Of a stretch of 64,000 nt of DNA, positions 58,607 through 64,000 are shown piece by piece (positions within the stretch are counted from its first letter, which is position 1; the number at the start of each line of letters is the position of its first letter). The notes under the pieces were generated by a model. The model had not been told where the DNA came from and did no database searches. It was given only the letters and a program-made list of their open reading frames with translations. The DNA lies in the NCBI GenBank assembly GCA_030490835.1, contig CM059972.1, forward strand, positions 35,939,452-36,003,451, written 5' to 3'. Position numbers and translations under genes: made by a program. Source of the DNA: Annona cherimola (lineage: Eukaryota > Streptophyta > Magnoliopsida > Magnoliales > Annonaceae).

Positions 58607-59924
58607 TTTTTCATTTGATCAACCTTTTCAGCAAGTTTATCATACACAATTATTACTACATCACATTGTTTTTTTTATTGTGAACTTATTTCCTCATATA
58701 ATGAATCACAGGCTTGTTGAAGTTCTTCTAATTCAGCATATTTGATGCATTCATTTATAGAGGTGAAAATTGAAAAAGATTTATTTTGGAGGTTACCTCT
58801 TGACTACTTGTGCAGTTTGTTGAAGTAGCTTGATCCTCTAAGATTTCCGTTGCTGCAAGACATATGTCGGAATTTGTCATGCAGTAAATTCTTGCACAAT
58901 CCGCTTCATTTTCTTCACTTGAAGAGTTGCATGTCGTAGATTCTTCTTCGTTTACGCACATGTCTCTTCCTTTGATTCTTTGGAATTTTCTGTTGTCGCC
59001 TCGATCTTTTCTTTGCTCCTTTGCTTTAGTCTCTTCGGGCGTTGGGCATTGGGCTTGCATATGCCCCGTACCGCCACACCGGTAACATTTTGTTGTCTTT
59101 TTCTTTTTCTCTTTAGAATTTCTTTCTTTAAAGTTTCTGAAATTTCTTCCTTTCCTTACAAATTTTCTGAATCCTTTTGTAAGTAAAGCAATTTCATTGT
59201 CGTTTTGTGAAGACGAGGTGGAGTCATCCGAATCTTGTGCCGCTTTCAAGGCAATGACTCTCTTGCCTTTGTGGTGATCTTCATTTCTTTTTTTGATTAG
59301 CTCATGTGACATTAATGGGCTAATGAGATCTTCTAACTTCAATGTGTTTAGGTCCTTGGCTTCTTCTATTGCAGTAATCTTTGGAGTCCAAGATTCTGGT
59401 AGGGCTCTTAGAATCTTCATGACCTGTTCAGATTTTGAGATAGATTTTCCAAGACCTTTCAAAGAATCACTAATTTTAGAGAATCTAGCAAATATTTCAG
59501 GAATATTCTCAGTATCCAACATTTTAAAACTTTCCAATTCTCCAATCAAAATGTTTCTTTTTGTCCCTTGGACTTAAGAACTTCCTTCATAGATAGATGT
59601 TAATGTATCTCATATCTCTTTAGCGGTCAAACAAGAGGATACTCTATCATATTCAGAGGTAGTAAGAGCACAAAATAATGAATTCATAACCTTAGCGTTG
59701 CTCTTAACAATTTTTACTTCCTCATCGGTTCATTTGGAAGCTCTTTCATCAATAGGCAGGGTCACACCGTCTTGGATTGCAATCCAAGAGTCCATATCTG
59801 TAGCCATGATGAGTTGTTTCATACGTAGCTTCCAATAGCCAAAATTGTTCCCATCAAACCAATATGGACTAGTAAAAGATTGGCCTTCGGCAAATGCGGG
59901 AACGGAAATAGATTGGGATGCCAT
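58607..59924 (-). pseudogene. gag: Copia-2 Gag N-terminal and zinc-knuckle part
   Basis: ATG at 59922-59924 (MASQSISVPAF). Stops near 59730 (Trp to TGA) and 59574 (Gln to TAA) break it. The UBN2-type core with LPESWTPKITAIEEA is intact from 59549. The zinc knuckle CYRCGGTGHMQAQC (about 59057-59098) keeps all four ligands, unlike Copia-1. A frameshift near 58780 precedes the coiled-coil region. Confidence 0.9.
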
Positions 59925-59956
59925 ATTAAAAGATCTCTTTGGTTTAAACTCAAAGA

Positions 59957-59971
59957 CATGCTCTGGTACCA
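59957..59971 (-). other. Copia-2 primer binding site
   Basis: Sense TGGTACCAGAGCATG, one change (TAT to TAC) from the standard tRNA-Met site, two bases from the LTR. Confidence 0.85.
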
Positions 59972-59973
59972 CT

Positions 59974-61359
59974 TGTTGGTCCCGAGTTAATGGCAATTAC
60001 CCAAGAGGTAAGGGGCGAATTGGGTATTTAAAATCTTTCGCTTTAAACAGAAACTTTACCCCGGATTAATTCAATCCCCTTTAATGAAACAAATGGAAAA
60101 CAATAAGATAACTAAAGCGGAAATGAAAATCAATGGACAAGATTTATAGTGGTTCGGGCAACCTTTCCTACTCCGCTCTTCCAAGCTCACACTCCTTGTG
60201 ACTTGCGTTCCACTATGTATTCCACGAATACAACTAGAGCCTTCGTTCTCTTCTAGATTCTAGCTCTAGGGGGCATATACAACACTTAGCACAAGTAGGT
60301 GACAAGTCCCTACTCCAGTCACAATGCTACTTTGCTATCACTTGATTTGAAACACCAATATCAAACCAAGCAGCAAAATCCAATAACAAATTGAAAAGAA
60401 AAGAGATCTACACTTTACAGATTTGTGTAGGCAAGTTTCAGCTCAAAGAAGAACTCGTAGAAGTGGCAAGTTGATCAACGTTAGAGTATGCAGTAAGTTG
60501 AAGCTCGTTCTTCCTTCAAATCGTGTATAGATCACTCAAGGCTAGAAGAAAGTTGAATATAGATCTTAGTAGCTTATCTTTCTTCTTTCTGCTCTTTCTT
60601 CCTTGCTTTCACATTTGCTTGAGTGTCTATACATAATGCAAGGAGAGATTTGAACGCTAGAGAGTTGGTTGACGCGTAATAAATGCGCCAACGTTCAAAT
60701 TTTCGAACGTTGCGACCCAAGTCGCAGGTGGAGTCGACTTCATGTGCAACTTCGCCCAAGTCGCATGCTGGAGTCGACTTCGGGTGTGACTTCGGCTATA
60801 AGCAGGCTGCCCAAGTTCTTCCTCAGGTCGACTTGGTCTTGGACTTGACCCAAGTCGCATGTGTAGTCGACTTCGAGTGCGACTTTGGATTTCTGCAATG
60901 TCCAAGTCTCTTCTTTAGGTCGATTTGGACTGGGACTTGATCCAAGTCGTTGCTGGAGTTGACTTCAGTTGCGACTTGACTTTTTTAGCTTGGCAAGTGA
61001 ACTTAAATTTCTTTGAAACGATTTTGCTTGCTTATGTTTCTTCAACTTAATTATTCTTCCACTATTTTACAGTACTTGGAACTGTGTATGATTATTTTAA
61101 CTTGAAACCATTTGACTCCATATCTTGAGTTCTTGAATACTTGAGTCTTGGAGTGCATGAAAATGTTAGTTCTTGATCTAATTCGATGAATTCATGCAAC
61201 TTTGCTTGCTTTGGTCTTGATTTGATCTTCATTTAACCCAAGTTTAATGTTTGGGTCGACTTGGTCTTCAACTTCACCCAAGTCGAATGTCAAGTCGACT
61301 TAGTTTGCGACTTTGCTCTTCAAATTCTGTGCTGTCAGTCTGAAGTCGATGATGGAGTC
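59974..61359 (-). repeat. Copia-2 right (5') LTR, truncated
   Basis: Begins TGTTGGTCCCGAG. The TATA site is decayed to TATGTATA (rc near 60630). The palindrome array is at 60716-61350. It ends at 61359 where an oppositely oriented Copia LTR starts; about 250 bp of the LTR end are missing. Confidence 0.9.
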
Positions 61360-62995
61360 TATTGGAAACAATTGTTGAAATCAAATGCAAAATATCCAAA
61401 GCATGTGTTTTGATGATTAACAACACAATTTGAGTATGTTTTAGCTACTAATATGTTTTGTGCAATGTTTAAGGTTATAAAAATGGAAAATGTAAAGCAT
61501 TACAGGCCAAGTCGATCCCCAAGTCCACTCAGGCGTCGACTTAGGCTAAGTCAATCCTCAAGTCGACTCCAGCATCGACTTCAAGGCCCATTTTGTCCAG
61601 CGCTAAAATTGGGGACCAAGAGTGCCGAAGTCGCAAATGAAGTTGACTCCACATGCGACTTGGGCGAAGTCGCAAGCCAAGTCGACTCCAACTTCGACTT
61701 CAGTATGACAGTGCAGAACTTGAAAAGCTAAGTCGCAAACCAAGTCGACTCTATGCCAGACTTGAGTGAAGTTGAAGGCCAAGTCGACTCAAATATTCAT
61801 CTTGGAACAAACGAAGGTTAAAACAAGACCAAAGGCAAGCAAGTTGCATGAATTCATCCATTTAAATCAAAGACTATAAATTGGACTTGTTCATGCATAC
61901 TAAGACTCAAGTTTTTAAGATTTCGAGACATGAAGCTAAAGGATTTTTATGCAAAGTGAATATACTAAATTTCAAATGATGCAAATCAAAGGAAGAACAC
62001 TTATGTTGAAGAAGTTAAGCAAGCAAAGACATTTCAAAAGAGTTTAAGCTCATTTGGCAAGATAAAGAGGTCAAGTCGCAAACGAAGTCGACTCCAGCAT
62101 CGACTTGGGTCAAGTCCCAGACCAAGTCGAACTAAAAGACAGACTTGGAAAATGAAGAATCCGAAGTCGCACCCGAAGTCGACTCCATATGCGACTTGGG
62201 TCAAGTCCAAAGCCAAGTCGACCCGAGGAAGAACTTGAACAGCCTGAGCACAGCCGAAGTCGCACCCGAAGTCAACTCCAGCATGCGACTTGGGCGAAGT
62301 CGGTGTTGAAGTTGACTCCATCTGCGACTTGGGGTCATAACGTTCGAATTTTTGAACGTTGGCGCATTTATTACGCGCCAACCAACTCCATAACGTTCAA
62401 AATTCTCCCTCCTCTATATATAGACACTCAAGCAAACGTTGAAACATACAAGATAGAGCAGAAAAAGAGGGAAGAAGAGCTTCTAAGATTTATATTCTAC
62501 TTTCTTCTACATTTGAGTGATCTATACACGTTAAAAGGAAGAACAAGCTTCAACTTGCTGTTTGCTTCAATGCAGAACGATTCATTGCTTCTACGAATTC
62601 TTCCTCGAGCTAAAACTTGCTACACAAATCTGTAAAGTGTAGATTTCTTTCATTTCATCTTGTTATTTGGTTTTTGGTGCTTGGTTTGAGTTTGGTGTTT
62701 CAAACCGAGTTATAGCAAAGAAGGGTTGTGACTAGAGTGGAACTCATCACCTACTTGTGCTACGTGTTGTATACGCCCCTAGAGCTAGAATCTAGAAGAG
62801 AGCGGAGGCTTTAGTTGTATATGCCCCCTAAAGTTGGAATCTAGAAGAGAGAGGGGGCTCGAGTTGTATTCGCGGAATACATAGTGGAACCCAAGTCACA
62901 AGGAGCATGAGCTTGGAAGAGTGGAGTAGGGAAGGTTGCTCGAACCACTATAAATCTTGTCTATTATTTTTCATTTCCGCCTTCATTATCTTACT
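61360..62995 (+). repeat. Copia LTR in opposite orientation, adjoining the Copia-2 LTR
   Basis: Starts TATTGGAAACAATTG (TG decayed to TA), the sense start of this LTR family. It carries palindromes (61505-61790, 62070-62340), TATATATAG at 62415-62423 and the CCCCTAGAGCTAGAATC block. It is cut at 62995, about 130 bp short of its end, by the next LTR. With 59974-61359 it forms a large inverted repeat. Confidence 0.88.
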
Positions 62996-64000
62996 TGTGG
63001 CGCCCCAAACCGAGACGTCACTTCCTTACCTCAAGATCATATTGATTGGTAAATGTGAATCAGGATTGTTGCCCTGATCACACGGCGGGTTCTTAATTAG
63101 ATTTCGTCCAAAATTTTTTTTTTTTCAAATTGTTTCTTTATCCATCCTCATCTATTTTCTTTGTATCTCACTTCCCTCGTCTGGTAAGCAACGATACACT
63201 TGTAATTTCGTCACTTAGCATTTTAATCATACTACATGGTTCCCTTACATACTCATTCATAAACATATCCCCTGACAATTGACATCAATTATATACATCA
63301 TTCATAAAATCTTCAACTCACTTTCTTACATCCCTGATTTACACAACCTGGCCAAACCATAACCATATAAAATTCATTCGTAATTGAATGCTAAGCACTT
63401 ATACTTGTACATACATCATCACATCTTAAAAAAATTCCAAACATATCATTTAGTACACACATGAATACTATATCATACCTTTTTTTCAATTATATCATGT
63501 TCTCCACCCCTTGAGCTTCCCTATACCTGTCTGAGGTTTGGGAAAACAAAATGTGAGTGATGAACTCAGTAAGCAAGCATTTTGCATTTTCATATAAATG
63601 CATTTCTCTCTGTTTGGTAGAAGACTCTTATCAAGAATCAACTATCAACAGGAAGAAACCTTTCATGAAAACCTATCATAAAACTTTGCATTTAAATCCT
63701 TCATAAATCCTATCATTTAAATTGGACATAATTATTTTTCCAAAATAAAATATTTTCATAAATTGTTTTCAAATAGTAATGCCAGAATGGCCACTCTTAA
63801 AGAATTTTAAAACACGTTAAAAAATCAATTTTACAAAATATTTATAATACTTGAGAAAACGTTATTTTCAAGGATATTTCTTGTTAATTGATAAACTACT
63901 TCGGAATCATTTTGTAAATATTTTTATTCCCTTTTCTGGCTTTTATGAACAAAGATAGGCAAACACATTCCGCTTCTATTTTATTTATTGGCATTATATG
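62996..64000 (-). repeat. Chromovirus LTR, 3' end, runs off the window
   Basis: Begins TGTGGCGCCCC, the reverse complement of the conserved LTR end. The terminal hairpin is at about 63056-63082, and the AGACAGG acceptor (rc) is near 63528. Same family as 45677-51518. No coding sequence. Confidence 0.88.

Larger units (their letters stand above)
29670..61359 (-). mobile_element. Copia-2: old Sirevirus-like element, heavily invaded
   Basis: The left LTR begins TGTTGGTCCCGAG at 29670 and ends CCAACA at 36877. The right LTR begins at 59974 and is truncated at 61359. The inner coding pieces, read on the minus strand, give gag, pol and the extra ORF in the same order as Copia-1. They are split by one Copia and four chromovirus LTRs, and target duplications let the original sequence be read across three of the breaks. 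Many stops and frameshifts are present. It inserted into LTR D (left flank atacc); the right target copy is not seen. Confidence 0.92.

Overview
This is plant nuclear DNA, almost certainly from heterochromatin of a flowering plant, and it consists of nested LTR retrotransposons. I see no convincing host gene, rRNA, tRNA or CRISPR array. The plant origin rests on the retrotransposon lineages: Copia elements of Sirevirus type with a tRNA-Met primer site, and Ty3/gypsy chromoviruses of Tekay/Del type with very long LTRs (2.3 to 5.8 kb, TGTGAAAC...GGCGCCACA ends). I cannot name the species.

Layout. Positions 1-9917 hold a young Sirevirus-like Copia element (Copia-1, minus strand): partial 3' LTR, an extra ORF, pol, gag, primer site and a 1,612-bp 5' LTR. 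It sits in a minus-strand chromovirus LTR (9918-13578, LTR A). LTR A lies inside a second long minus-strand LTR (13579-16098, LTR B). LTR B is split by a plus-strand LTR (16099-18432, LTR C). LTR C is in turn split by a complete but defective Tekay-like element (18433-27119) with matching gttcc target duplications. Positions 27120-27350 resume LTR C, and 27351-29669 is a minus-strand LTR segment (LTR D), probably the other half of LTR B.

From 29670 to 61359 lies a second, old Copia element (Copia-2, minus strand) of the same kind. Its left LTR holds a chromovirus solo LTR (30111-35683), which itself carries an unrelated 1.56-kb LTR-like insert (30326-31889). Its internal region is broken by a plus-strand Copia solo LTR (41192-42494) and four chromovirus LTRs (42663-44983, 45677-51518, 51671-55598, 56355-58606). 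Target duplications tctac, atggc, caaac and cacta confirm the nesting, and the Copia-2 coding pieces read across the junctions. The right LTR of Copia-2 (59974-61359) abuts an oppositely oriented Copia LTR (61360-62995). A further minus-strand chromovirus LTR runs from 62996 off the window.

How the parts work. The Copia elements read LTR, primer site, gag, pol, then a spacer with GTCGAC palindromes and a pyrimidine-rich leader, then an extra ORF with a coiled-coil tail, then polypurine tract and LTR. The chromovirus LTRs each carry a TATA box and a conserved set of splice-like signals. These would define two introns and a 39- to 47-nt purine-rich micro-exon inside the LTR leader. The second intron holds a GC-rich conserved module and, in the longest family, two arrays of hairpins with stem-preserving changes. 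These regulatory architectures are the main findings.
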